A DNA stretch of 15,353 nucleotides from an uncultured Bacteroidales bacterium (GTDB lineage: Bacteria; Bacteroidota; Bacteroidia; Bacteroidales; WCHB1-69): NCBI GenBank assembly GCA_937949745.1, contig CALECM010000134.1, positions 1 to 15,353 on the forward strand, given 5' to 3'. Positions 1 through 7,227 of this stretch are shown piece after piece (position 1 is the first letter of the stretch; each line of letters starts with the position of its first letter). A program made the position numbers and the translations under genes. The notes under the pieces were generated by a model that was not told the DNA's origin, searched no databases, and saw nothing but the letters and a program-made list of their open reading frames with translations.

Positions 1-985
1 TCGGTAAATGGTTTCCCGTATGTTTATTCCCCCATAGAATAGAATTGGTGAATTTGGCTGATCCATGGAGTAAAAGGATTCCGCCGACTTTTATATTGGC
101 GTAATTGCAACTCAGGGTTACATTAACAAATTCGATACTGTCGCATTTTCCAATATATATGGCTCCACCGAAAGTATCGGCTCGATTACCCGTGATAAGG
201 CAGTTATATAAGCTGCATGTTCCTTCATTGATATTAAAGGCTCCGCCCCGGTCTCCCGAACGGTTTCCCCTGACCTGGGTGTTGTAGATTAAAAAGTCTC
301 CGGTATTATCGATCGCTCCCCCATAGCTGAAGGTTTTATTTTCATTCAGGATGCTTTTCCCGATCGTCAGCAGATACGGTTTCGTATTATGGCTGCAAAC
401 AGCGCCCCCGACTGTAGCGTAATTATGGTAAAACCCGCATTCTTCAATCGTAACGTTGGCATTATGGATATAAATTGCTCCACCGTAACCGGCCATACAA
501 TTTTCAAAGTTACACTCCCGGATCATCGCATTTCCGGTATTGATCCGTATACCGCCTCCGTAAATACTATTTGCCGGATTATGATCGGGATTTTTTCCTC
601 CGTCAAGAAAACTACACCCGTTGATATTCACATCGGCATCGATAAGCATAATGGAAGTCAGGTTTCCTTTTAATATGGTCGGATAGAGATACGGATTACG
701 TTCATCAGGATTGTTTCCTGTTCCTTTGAAACCGCCCAGGATGGTTATACGATAGGATACAATATAAGATTGTCCTGCCTCCGGTTGATAATTTCCTCCG
801 GCTATTCTGATCTCATCGTCCTCTTTCGCAACCATTAGCGCTTTACCGGGATCCCTGAAAGCATTTTCCCAGGAAGTTCCTTCCGACAGGTTATTGCCCG
901 AAGGCTTTACATAATATATTGTGGCATTTACCGGTAACAATCCTCCCCACAATAAGGCGAATAATAAAACCATAATTTTTTTCAT
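1..985 (-). CDS. Secreted right-handed beta-helix (Pmp-like repeat) protein, C-terminus beyond window
   Basis: The minus-strand frame is open from an ATG at 983-985 to the window edge, giving 328 residues without a stop; the C-terminus lies outside. Residues 1-21 are a type I signal peptide: a KK start, a Leu/Phe-rich core and a VNA cleavage site, with no lipobox Cys. After IYYVKPSG (about 23-30) comes a typical opening of Bacteroidota secreted beta-helix proteins. Then Gly-Gly turns recur at about residues 143 (GGGI), 168 (GGAI), 193 (GGAV), 222 (GGAI), 247 (GGAF), 273 (GGAI) and 301 (GGI), spaced 25-29 residues, each followed by Asn- and Cys-containing strands. This matches polymorphic outer-membrane-protein or choice-of-anchor Q proteins, which are exported and surface or extracellular. 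The expected C-terminal anchor or sorting signal cannot be seen. Ligand or substrate is unknown; a polysaccharide lyase is possible but no catalytic motif is visible. Confidence 0.85.
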   Translation of the reverse strand, partial: MKKIMVLLFALLWGGLLPVNATIYYVKPSGNNLSEGTSWENAFRDPGKALMVAKEDDEIRIAGGNYQPEAGQSYIVSYRITILGGFKGTGNNPDERNPYLYPTILKGNLTSIMLIDADVNINGCSFLDGGKNPDHNPANSIYGGGIRINTGNAMIRECNFENCMAGYGGAIYIHNANVTIEECGFYHNYATVGGAVCSHNTKPYLLTIGKSILNENKTFSYGGAIDNTGDFLIYNTQVRGNRSGDRGGAFNINEGTCSLYNCLITGNRADTFGGAIYIGKCDSIEFVNVTLSCNYANIKVGGILLLHGSAKFTNSILWGNKHTGNHLP

Positions 986-1195
986 AACGGCATGTTTTAA
1001 TTAATACTTTTAATCTTTTCCACAATAGAATAAGTCATAAAAGATTGCACTTTCTCACAAAGTAAAATATAATTATGGATATAATTGTAAAAATTAATTA
1101 AATAAGCAATATTTTTCTAAAAAAATAAGATTATAGTAAAGATATACTTAAAAAAATGATAATTCCGTAAATTACAAAGTATCGTAATAGATTAT
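986..1195. other. AT-rich intergenic region between ispE and the beta-helix gene
   Basis: This 210-bp stretch is very AT-rich and has no plausible coding frame. It should hold the 3' end of the ispE transcript and the promoter of the beta-helix gene, both on the minus strand. The best promoter candidate is TTACTTTG on the minus strand at 1058-1065, one mismatch from the Bacteroidota -7 box TAnnTTTG, with a second near-match (TATCTTTA) at 1137-1144. Neither has a clear TTTG at the -33 position. No GC-containing terminator hairpin is seen. Confidence 0.35.
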
Positions 1196-1978
1196 CTATA
1201 TAGCCAGTATATGGTCAATCGAATAATCGGCTATCGCATAAATGGCGGATCCGCTTCCCGTTAGAGAGACATAATCGGCTCCCAATGTATAGAGTTCTTC
1301 TTTGAGTGTTTTTAAGAAAGGATATTGGTTGAAAATCGGTTTTTCAAAATCGTTCCTGATCGTCTCTTTCCATTCTTCGACCGGTAGCGATATGGCTTCC
1401 CGGAGGGAAATATCGGGCATGGACGGTTTTATAAGGGAATAAGCTTCAGCAGTTGAAATAAATATACCGGGTTTCACGATTGTTATAATTTTGGAAGATA
1501 AATCAATATCGACAGCTTCCATGATCTCACCTCTTCCGCCGGCAATCACCGGTTTATTTTCAATGAAAAACGGAACATCGCTTCCCAGTAAGGCCGCATA
1601 TTTTTTTAAGTCGTCTGCACACAAACGGAGTCCGGCCATATCATTCAACATTTTTAAAGTAAATGCCGCATCCGAAGAACCGCCCCCCAAGCCTGCACCC
1701 ATGGGAATATTTTTGGTCAGCCGGATCTCTACTTCCGGAAGTTCAAAATCCCTTTTTAACACATTATAAGCTTTTAGACAGATATTATTTTCCGTATCCA
1801 CCGGAAGACCTGATAGTAATATAACTTCTGTATACCCTTTACCGGATAACGATATTTCTATCTTATCTTTTTTATTATCAACCGGATAAAAAATTGTTTC
1901 CAGGTTATGGAAACCATCCTCTCTCTTCTGCGTTACATATAAGCCTATATTAATTTTTGGATTTGGGAAACAAACCAT
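1196..1978 (-). CDS. ispE: 4-diphosphocytidyl-2-C-methyl-D-erythritol kinase (IspE)
   Basis: IspE is the cytosolic GHMP kinase that phosphorylates the 2-hydroxyl of CDP-methylerythritol in the MEP (non-mevalonate) isoprenoid pathway. The N-terminus PNPKINIGL (5-13) carries the catalytic Lys (K8), followed by KREDGFHNL (18-26). The ATP-binding glycine loop is at 92-105 (PMGAGLGGGSSDAA). LGSDVPFF (131-138) supplies the catalytic Asp (D134), and SLTGSGSA near the C-terminus is GHMP motif 3. At 260 residues it is slightly shorter than the usual 270-290, with a short C-terminal tail but no missing motif. The ATG at 1976-1978 sits close before the first conserved strand. No other MEP-pathway gene is in the window. 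It is divergent from the GH3-family gene, with 47 bp between starts. Confidence 0.95.
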   Translation of the reverse strand: MVCFPNPKINIGLYVTQKREDGFHNLETIFYPVDNKKDKIEISLSGKGYTEVILLSGLPVDTENNICLKAYNVLKRDFELPEVEIRLTKNIPMGAGLGGGSSDAAFTLKMLNDMAGLRLCADDLKKYAALLGSDVPFFIENKPVIAGGRGEIMEAVDIDLSSKIITIVKPGIFISTAEAYSLIKPSMPDISLREAISLPVEEWKETIRNDFEKPIFNQYPFLKTLKEELYTLGADYVSLTGSGSAIYAIADYSIDHILAI

Positions 1979-1994
1979 TTTTTTATTAATTTTG
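1962..1994 (+). promoter_or_regulatory. Candidate Bacteroidota promoter for the GH3-family gene
   Basis: TTTG at 1962-1965 and TAATTTTG at 1987-1994 match the -33 (TTTG) and -7 (TAnnTTTG) consensus of the Bacteroidota primary sigma factor, separated by 21 nt. Transcription would start about 2000, some 25 nt before the GH3 ATG. The -33 element lies inside the first codons of the divergent ispE, so the two genes share control DNA. Prediction only. Confidence 0.4.
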
Positions 1995-2025
1995 TCGGTA
2001 AAATTACGAAAAAATAAGCAGCTAT

Positions 2026-3543
2026 ATGCACTTTATCAACAGGCCTTTACGAGGCTACTTTTTTTCCCGGAGGAAAAGAATCGAATCTATTCGTTACTCA
2101 TCGCATACTCATCAGGATCAATGCTTTTCTTATCTGGTAAAACACGGCAGCAGTACTCGTTTTGGTCAGGATTGGCATATAGAACCCGGTATTACCTATG
2201 AAGAATTCGCCGGGAATATACCGCTTCAGGATTATAATTCGCTGACACCTTATATTGAAAGGATCATAAAAGGAGAGGAGAATGTATTGTGGGATACTCC
2301 TATCAGGTGGCTGGCCAAATCATCGGGTACTACCGATGCCAAAAGTAAATACATCCCGGTAAGCAAAGAATCGTTATGGAAAAATAATTATTTGTCGGCA
2401 CAGGATTCTATAACATGTTATACCATGTTATTTCCCGATAACCGTTTTTTTTCCGGCAAAAGCTTGGCATTAGGCGGTTGTTTTCAGGAAATGCCTCCGG
2501 GTTCTCCGGTACAGATCGGGGACGTCTCCGCTGTCCTGCTCCGGAATATGCCCCGACTGGGTGATATTTTAAAGGCTTCGAACCGTGAAGTATTACTGCA
2601 TAATGACTGGAACGTAAAATTGACCAGGATTGCCGAAACTACCGTAAAACAAAATGTAACTTCGATCTCAGGAGTGCCGTCGTGGATGTTGCTGGTATTG
2701 AAGGAGGTATTGAAAATATCCGGGAAACAGACCATCAAAGAGGTATGGCCTAACCTGGAACTTTTTTTTCATGGAGGGGTTTCTTTTGCCCCGTACCGGG
2801 AAGAATATAAAAAAATGATTCCCGATGATTCGGTTTTTTATATGAACATGTATAATGCTTCGGAAGGCTTTTTCGGGTTTCAGGATCAGATAGATTCCGA
2901 TGATATGTTACTGCTTACGGATAATAGCATATTTTATGAATTTATTCCCATGGATGAGGTTGGAATACTTCAGAATAAGGCCATCCCTCTTTCCGAAGTA
3001 CGGACAGGCCAGAATTATGCCCTGGTGATTACCACTGCGGCCGGTTTATGGCGCTATATTATCGGAGATACCGTAAGGTTTACTTCGCTGGAACCGTACC
3101 GGTTTAAGATTACAGGACGTACCATGCATTACATTAATGCTTTCGGAGAAGAGTTGATCGTGGATAATGCGGATAAGGCTATCCGGGAAGCTTGTCACCG
3201 GACAGGTGCCATTGTCAGGGATTATACGGCAGCACCGGTCTTTCTGGAAAATGACCAGTTCAAAGCATGCCATGAATGGATTATTGAATTTACCACTCCT
3301 CCGCAGGATATAGAACAATTTACGGATATCCTCGACCACACGTTACAATCCCTGAATTCGGATTATGAAACCAAGCGTACCAGTGACCTTATTTTAAAAC
3401 GGCCCAGTGTTCACGTGGCTCCGAAAGATACTTTCCTGAAATGGTTGGAAAAAAAGAATCATTTGGGGGGGCAGCATAAGGTTCCCCGTTTACAGAACGA
3501 CCGTAAGATCATGGAGGATATTCTGTCCATAATCGGTCAATAG
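2026..3543 (+). CDS. GH3 auxin-responsive-promoter family protein (acyl-adenylate-forming enzyme)
   Basis: This 505-residue protein belongs to the GH3 branch of the ANL adenylating superfamily. Plant members couple acyl hormones such as auxin or jasmonate to amino acids. Members are common in Bacteroidota, where I know of no established substrate. The three nucleotide-binding motifs are all present: SSGTTDAKSKYIP (99-111), YNASEG (276-281) and LWRYIIGDTVRF (341-352), followed by the hinge region ITGRTMHYINAFGEE (362-376). Length is normal for the family. The ATG at 2026 gives the N-terminal basic helix (NRPLRGYFFSRRKR) expected of bacterial members. No signal peptide or membrane segment is seen, so it should be cytosolic. 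It stands alone on the plus strand, divergent from ispE and convergent with purE (4-nt gap). No carrier protein or partner enzyme lies next to it, so its substrate cannot be inferred. Confidence 0.88.
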   Translation: MHFINRPLRGYFFSRRKRIESIRYSSHTHQDQCFSYLVKHGSSTRFGQDWHIEPGITYEEFAGNIPLQDYNSLTPYIERIIKGEENVLWDTPIRWLAKSSGTTDAKSKYIPVSKESLWKNNYLSAQDSITCYTMLFPDNRFFSGKSLALGGCFQEMPPGSPVQIGDVSAVLLRNMPRLGDILKASNREVLLHNDWNVKLTRIAETTVKQNVTSISGVPSWMLLVLKEVLKISGKQTIKEVWPNLELFFHGGVSFAPYREEYKKMIPDDSVFYMNMYNASEGFFGFQDQIDSDDMLLLTDNSIFYEFIPMDEVGILQNKAIPLSEVRTGQNYALVITTAAGLWRYIIGDTVRFTSLEPYRFKITGRTMHYINAFGEELIVDNADKAIREACHRTGAIVRDYTAAPVFLENDQFKACHEWIIEFTTPPQDIEQFTDILDHTLQSLNSDYETKRTSDLILKRPSVHVAPKDTFLKWLEKKNHLGGQHKVPRLQNDRKIMEDILSIIGQ

Positions 3544-3547
3544 CTTA

Positions 3548-4036
3548 CTATTCCGGAAGTTCGCTTTTAAGTACCGTTTCTTCCATCGTATTACGGTAGC
3601 TCTCTAATTTTTCCGCAATATTTTTATCGGTAATGCCCAGGATCTGAAGTGCCAGTAATGCCGCGTTTTTAGCCTGGTTAATGGCAACTGTGGCAACCGG
3701 TATCCCTCCCGGCATCTGGACGATGGATAACAGTGAATCCAGTCCGTTAAGATTGGATGATTTAACCGGAACTCCAATAACGGGCAGCGTGGTTTTGGCT
3801 GCGGTCATTCCGGGAAGATGGGCTGCGCCTCCGGCTCCGGCTATGATCACCCGGATTCCTCTTTCACGCGCCGTTTCCGCATATTCAAACATGCGATCGG
3901 GAGTACGGTGGGCACTGACTACAAATTTTTCGTAAGGAACTTCAAATTCTTCCAATACCATACAGGCTTCCCGCATTACATTCCAGTCGCTGGTCGATCC
4001 CATGATCACGCCTATTAAATTTGTCTTCATCTTCAT
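3548..4036 (-). CDS. purE: N5-carboxyaminoimidazole ribonucleotide mutase (PurE)
   Basis: PurE makes 4-carboxy-5-aminoimidazole ribonucleotide, the carboxylation step of de novo purine synthesis. Conserved blocks are GVIMGSTSDW (9-18), SAHRTPDR (41-48, with H43 the likely general acid), AGAGGAAHLPGM (66-77) and QMPGGIPVATVAI (107-119). Length (162 residues) is typical of bacterial PurE, and cytosolic location is expected. Two in-frame ATGs (4034-4036 and 4028-4030) give MKMKTNLIG or MKTNLIG; neither has a Shine-Dalgarno sequence, and the upstream one is used here. It is the last gene of the minus-strand run, 26 nt after nadK, so it is probably cotranscribed with it. PurK, the usual partner of bicarbonate-dependent class I PurE, is not in the window. 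Confidence 0.96.
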   Translation of the reverse strand: MKMKTNLIGVIMGSTSDWNVMREACMVLEEFEVPYEKFVVSAHRTPDRMFEYAETARERGIRVIIAGAGGAAHLPGMTAAKTTLPVIGVPVKSSNLNGLDSLLSIVQMPGGIPVATVAINQAKNAALLALQILGITDKNIAEKLESYRNTMEETVLKSELPE

Positions 4037-4062
4037 TATTCGTTAATTAAAATCCATGATAT

Positions 4063-4947
4063 TTAACTCGGTGCATTTCCGTGCTCGTTCCGCTTATCCA
4101 GACCCCACATCAGTTTTTCCCGGATAACCGTAAAGAAGTCCACATGGTGAAAACGTACGGTTTTAATGGTGAACTTTTCACGTGTAATGGTAATGGTAGC
4201 CGGATTAGGTAATGCTGTCCGTTGATAATCCATCATAAGAAGGAATTGTTCCGACCTGCCTTCAATGCACATTTTAATTTCATGGTCTGCCGGAACTACG
4301 ATCGGTCTTACGGAGAGGCTGTGTGAGGCAATCGGTGTGATCACATTTACATCGCTGTAAGGCATAATGATAGGTCCGCCACAACTTAGGGAATAAGCTG
4401 TCGAGCCGGTAGGCGTGGCAATGATCAGACCGTCGGCCCAGTAGGTATTTACTTTTTTCCCGTTCACCCAGACCGTAATTGTGCTAAGGGAAATATCCCC
4501 GTATGAATGGACGGTGATATCGTTCAAGGCGAAATTATAAGACAGGGAGTTGGAATGATCCGTTTCCACATGCAAAAGGGAACGTTCTTCCAGGTCATAT
4601 TGTCCCTTCTCAAGCATTTGATAAGCTTGTTCGAAATCATTTTTATTAATACCGGTCAGAAAACCGATACGACCGGTGTTGATACCGACAACAGGAATAT
4701 TGCATTCCGCCACTATCCCTGCGGATTCTAATAAAGTGCCGTCTCCTCCCAAAGAAAAAAGAAAATCAAGATCCGGAATACGGTGAAGGTCCCGTGAGTT
4801 TGAGAAATAAGGTAATTCTGGGAACTGTTCCGCGAGATTCTGACATATCCATATTTCATTATGAAGGTTCCGCATATAATCAACCGTGTGGCGGACAAAC
4901 GCGGAATCCTCACTTCCCGAGTTCCTGCTATAAATAGCGACCTTCAT
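4063..4947 (-). CDS. nadK: NAD kinase (NadK)
   Basis: NadK phosphorylates NAD to NADP, the only route to NADP in the cytosol. The diagnostic GGDGT is at 67-71, followed by GINTGRIGFLTG (88-99). ALNDI (140-144) is the NE/D motif that holds the adenosine part of NAD. The block DGLIIATPTGSTAY begins at 172 and runs into SLSCGGP. Length (294) is normal. The ATG (4945-4947) directly follows the stop of buk (TAAATG, 0-nt gap), so its translation is probably coupled to buk; no separate promoter or ribosome binding site is visible. purE follows 26 nt downstream. Many other Bacteroidales, as I recall, have nadK beside pdxJ; that is not the case here. Confidence 0.96.
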   Translation of the reverse strand: MKVAIYSRNSGSEDSAFVRHTVDYMRNLHNEIWICQNLAEQFPELPYFSNSRDLHRIPDLDFLFSLGGDGTLLESAGIVAECNIPVVGINTGRIGFLTGINKNDFEQAYQMLEKGQYDLEERSLLHVETDHSNSLSYNFALNDITVHSYGDISLSTITVWVNGKKVNTYWADGLIIATPTGSTAYSLSCGGPIIMPYSDVNVITPIASHSLSVRPIVVPADHEIKMCIEGRSEQFLLMMDYQRTALPNPATITITREKFTIKTVRFHHVDFFTVIREKLMWGLDKRNEHGNAPS

Positions 4948-6021
4948 TTAGTTATATTGGTTAGCGACAGTTTCTCCTTTCAGCACCATCAGTGCATTGG
5001 ACGCCAGCGCCCTCATTTCATCCTCACCCGGATAAACGGAAACGGGAGCGATCCAGGAAACGTAGTTGATGATCTGGTTAACAAAGAATTTCCCGTAGGC
5101 TAATCCGCCGGTCAGCAAGATTGCATCCACTTTTCCTTTTAATACTACGGAAGCCGCTCCTATTTCTTTGGAAACCTGATAGGCCATGGCATTTTCTATA
5201 AGCCTGGCTCTCGGATCACCGGCAGAAGCCGCATTTTCTACGGCAATGGCGTCATTATTTCCGAAATAAGCCACATATCCACCTTTACCGACGATCATTT
5301 TTTTCATTTCCTCAAAAGAATATTTGCCACTAAAACAAGCTTTGATAACCTGGTTCATCGGTAGAGTGCCCGAACGTTCCGGTGAGAACGGACCATCTCC
5401 GTCCAAAGCCTGGTTTACATCGATCACTTTTCCTTTATCATGGGCGCCCACACTGATCCCGCCGCCCATATGGGCTACGATCAGGTTAAGGTCTTCATAT
5501 TTCTTTTGGTTTTCTTTGGCATATATCCTCGCAATCGCTTTCTGGTTCAGGGCGTGGAAAATAGATATTTTTTCAAACAGCGGGTGTCCGGTAACCCGGG
5601 CCAGATCCTGCAATTCGTCTACCACAACCGGGTCCGCTATGTAAGCGCAAGGCAAGCCGATCGCCTGCGAAATACTGTCGGCGATCAATCCGCCCAGGTT
5701 GGAAGCATGTTCCCCGGAATAACCGATCCGTAAATGCTCCTTCATCAGATCATTCACTTCATAAACTCCGGATTTGATGGGTTTTGTTAATCCGCCTCTT
5801 CCTATGACAACATTTATGGTACTGAGTTCGATATCGTTCATTTTCAATTCTTCCAGAATAACATGTTTCCGGAAATCATACTGGTCCGCAATGGAACTGA
5901 AACCGGCCAGTTCGTCGGCCGAATGTTTTATGGTTTTGACAAATAACTGTTCTTCTCCGTCAAAAACTGCAATTTTAGTTGAAGTTGAGCCGGGGTTAAT
6001 GGCTAAGATTCTATTTTTCAT
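4948..6021 (-). CDS. buk: Butyrate kinase (acetokinase family)
   Basis: This 357-residue ASKHA-fold kinase transfers phosphate between butyryl phosphate and ADP, the last step of one butyrate-forming route, or activates short or branched acids in reverse. The N-terminus LAINPGSTSTKIAVF (6-20) is the acetokinase family signature, with HMGGGISV (184-191) and DGDGPFSPERSGTLP (207-221) as further phosphate- and acyl-site blocks. Length fits butyrate kinase (about 355) rather than acetate kinase (about 400), and the middle sequence is of Buk type. Isobutyrate or another branched acid is a possible substrate. The usual partner gene ptb (phosphate butyryltransferase) is not adjacent: a lipoprotein gene lies 35 nt upstream and nadK abuts downstream. 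Confidence 0.93.
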   Translation of the reverse strand: MKNRILAINPGSTSTKIAVFDGEEQLFVKTIKHSADELAGFSSIADQYDFRKHVILEELKMNDIELSTINVVIGRGGLTKPIKSGVYEVNDLMKEHLRIGYSGEHASNLGGLIADSISQAIGLPCAYIADPVVVDELQDLARVTGHPLFEKISIFHALNQKAIARIYAKENQKKYEDLNLIVAHMGGGISVGAHDKGKVIDVNQALDGDGPFSPERSGTLPMNQVIKACFSGKYSFEEMKKMIVGKGGYVAYFGNNDAIAVENAASAGDPRARLIENAMAYQVSKEIGAASVVLKGKVDAILLTGGLAYGKFFVNQIINYVSWIAPVSVYPGEDEMRALASNALMVLKGETVANQYN

Positions 6022-6056
6022 TGTAAAATTTGTGATAGTATAGCGTTATAATGGTT

Positions 6057-6437
6057 TCAATTCTTTACCGGTACGGTATTGCTGTAAGCCAGTCCGGCAT
6101 TATTCTTGATGTAGGCCCGGATATAATAAGTGGTATCATGTTCGGTTAACCGCATTTTCCAGGAATATTCGCGTTCCTCATCTCCCGTTTCTCCCAATCT
6201 TGTTACTTCTGCATCGACGTCCAGAATAGTGGGGTTGTTATAAAAACTCACGCAATATCCTTTTTCGGAAAAATAGTTAAATCCGCCGTCGTCGGTGATC
6301 CTGACGTTACACACTGTCCATGTGGAATCAGGATGATGTTCGACATTCATTTCACACTGAACGATGTCAAACCGCTGACAACTTCCCAAAAGAAGCAATA
6401 ATCCTATTATGAAAGTAAAGTACCATTTGGAATACAT
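6057..6437 (-). CDS. Small lipoprotein with an FN3-like C-terminal region
   Basis: The 126-residue product starts with a lipoprotein signal: a hydrophobic stretch (about 8-17) ending in LLLGSC, with lipidation Cys at 20. The mature part is about 106 residues. Its C-terminal third (TTYYIRAYIKNNAGLAYSN, about 103-121) has the Tyr/Ala/Asn-rich pattern that closes FN3-like domains in many Bacteroidota surface lipoproteins. Cys29, Cys43 and Cys62 could form disulfides after export. It is probably anchored in the outer or inner membrane; the function is unknown. A -7 box (TATCTTTG, 6459-6466) lies about 22 nt before the ATG, suggesting its own promoter. buk follows 35 nt downstream and may be read from the same transcript. 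Confidence 0.72.
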   Translation of the reverse strand: MYSKWYFTFIIGLLLLLGSCQRFDIVQCEMNVEHHPDSTWTVCNVRITDDGGFNYFSEKGYCVSFYNNPTILDVDAEVTRLGETGDEEREYSWKMRLTEHDTTYYIRAYIKNNAGLAYSNTVPVKN

Positions 6438-6458
6438 GATGATCTATTTTTTATCGGA

Positions 6459-6466
6459 CAAAGATA
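6459..6466 (-). promoter_or_regulatory. Candidate -7 promoter box (TATCTTTG)
   Basis: On the minus strand TATCTTTG matches the Bacteroidota -7 consensus TAnnTTTG exactly and lies about 22 nt before the FN3-like lipoprotein ATG. A run of T residues precedes it. The only upstream TTTG is about 10 nt away, too close to serve as a normal -33 element. It may start a second transcript covering the lipoprotein, buk, nadK and purE. Confidence 0.4.
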
Positions 6467-6486
6467 GAAAAAAAAACAAAAAGATG

Positions 6487-7227
6487 TTAGGATAACTTTC
6501 TTTGCTTATTTATGTTTTTTTCAATGATTTCGATTCTTCTGCCGAGATAAATCACATTCCCGTTTTCAGGGTATAATCCTGAAAGTTTCCGGTAGATATC
6601 TTTTAATAACGACAGGTTTTCCGTTTCATCAATGAAGATACGGCGGTTGTATTTTTGATAAAAAGCGATGACGGAAGATAAGGAACCGGAATTATTGCGG
6701 ATAAAAAAGAGGAGATCATCCGTATGTTGGTCTACTAACCGGTTATATTTTTCTTCTACGATCATTTTTACGGAATCATCATAGATATGGTCCAGATACC
6801 GGGCATACAGCCGGTCTACGGTGTCGATAAAATGCGTCAGTTTCCGGTCCAGTTCCCACATTAACCGGGCGTCTTCACCGCCGGATACGGTATAGGATCG
6901 AACCAGGTCGCGGGCATCCGCGGTAATGGTTAATCTTTCTCCCGGACGGCCAAGCGTTACGATATAATTTTCTCCGGGAAGCGACAGCCGGTAAAATGCC
7001 GGTTCGTATTTTTCCTGTTCGTTTCCGGGTTTTATTTTGAACTTAAATTTCCCGTCCGTTATCCTGACCGAATCTTTCGGGAAAAGACCGTCAGGCGTTA
7101 ACTTGGAAAGATAAATCTTATCCGAAATAACATGGGATAAATTTCCCTCAATGATCAGCGAACCTTGCTGCTGACAAGAAAACAGAGACCATAATAGTAA
7201 AAAAATCAATCCTGTTTTTATTTTCAT
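6487..7227 (-). CDS. DUF4369-type lipoprotein without a thioredoxin domain
   Basis: The 246-residue product opens with a lipoprotein signal peptide (hydrophobic 7-17, LFSC, lipidation Cys at 18). Residues about 22-115 look like the DUF4369 beta domain: LIIEGNLSHVISDKIYL, then DSVRITDGKFKFK, then a stretch ending in GERLTITAD. The rest is helical and charged, with possible coiled segments. In Bacteroidota this arrangement usually precedes a TlpA/AhpC-like thioredoxin domain with a CxxC motif. Here the protein stops after about 130 helical residues and has no CxxC, so it cannot be a thiol oxidoreductase itself. Its ATG overlaps the SprT-like stop (ATGA), so the two are translationally coupled. 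Location: periplasm-facing membrane lipoprotein. Function unknown. Confidence 0.78.
   Translation of the reverse strand: MKIKTGLIFLLLWSLFSCQQQGSLIIEGNLSHVISDKIYLSKLTPDGLFPKDSVRITDGKFKFKIKPGNEQEKYEPAFYRLSLPGENYIVTLGRPGERLTITADARDLVRSYTVSGGEDARLMWELDRKLTHFIDTVDRLYARYLDHIYDDSVKMIVEEKYNRLVDQHTDDLLFFIRNNSGSLSSVIAFYQKYNRRIFIDETENLSLLKDIYRKLSGLYPENGNVIYLGRRIEIIEKNINKQRKLS

Noticed and set aside
143..557. DNA-level tandem repeat or CRISPR-like array in the beta-helix gene
   Set aside because: The periodicity is at protein level (GG turns every 25-29 residues) with diverged nucleotide sequence; no identical repeats or spacer structure.
1111..1126. AT-only palindrome (ATTTTT / AAAAAT) as an ispE terminator
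   Set aside because: It contains almost no G or C, so the hairpin would be very weak; such palindromes are expected by chance in this AT-rich region.
1992..2201. Plus-strand 69-residue open frame near the start of the GH3-family gene
   Set aside because: It overlaps the GH3 coding region in another frame and shows no motif; the GH3 frame from 2026 carries the expected N-terminal helix and all family motifs.
3541..3550. Bidirectional terminator between GH3-family gene and purE
   Set aside because: Only 4 nt separate the two stops and no hairpin spans them.
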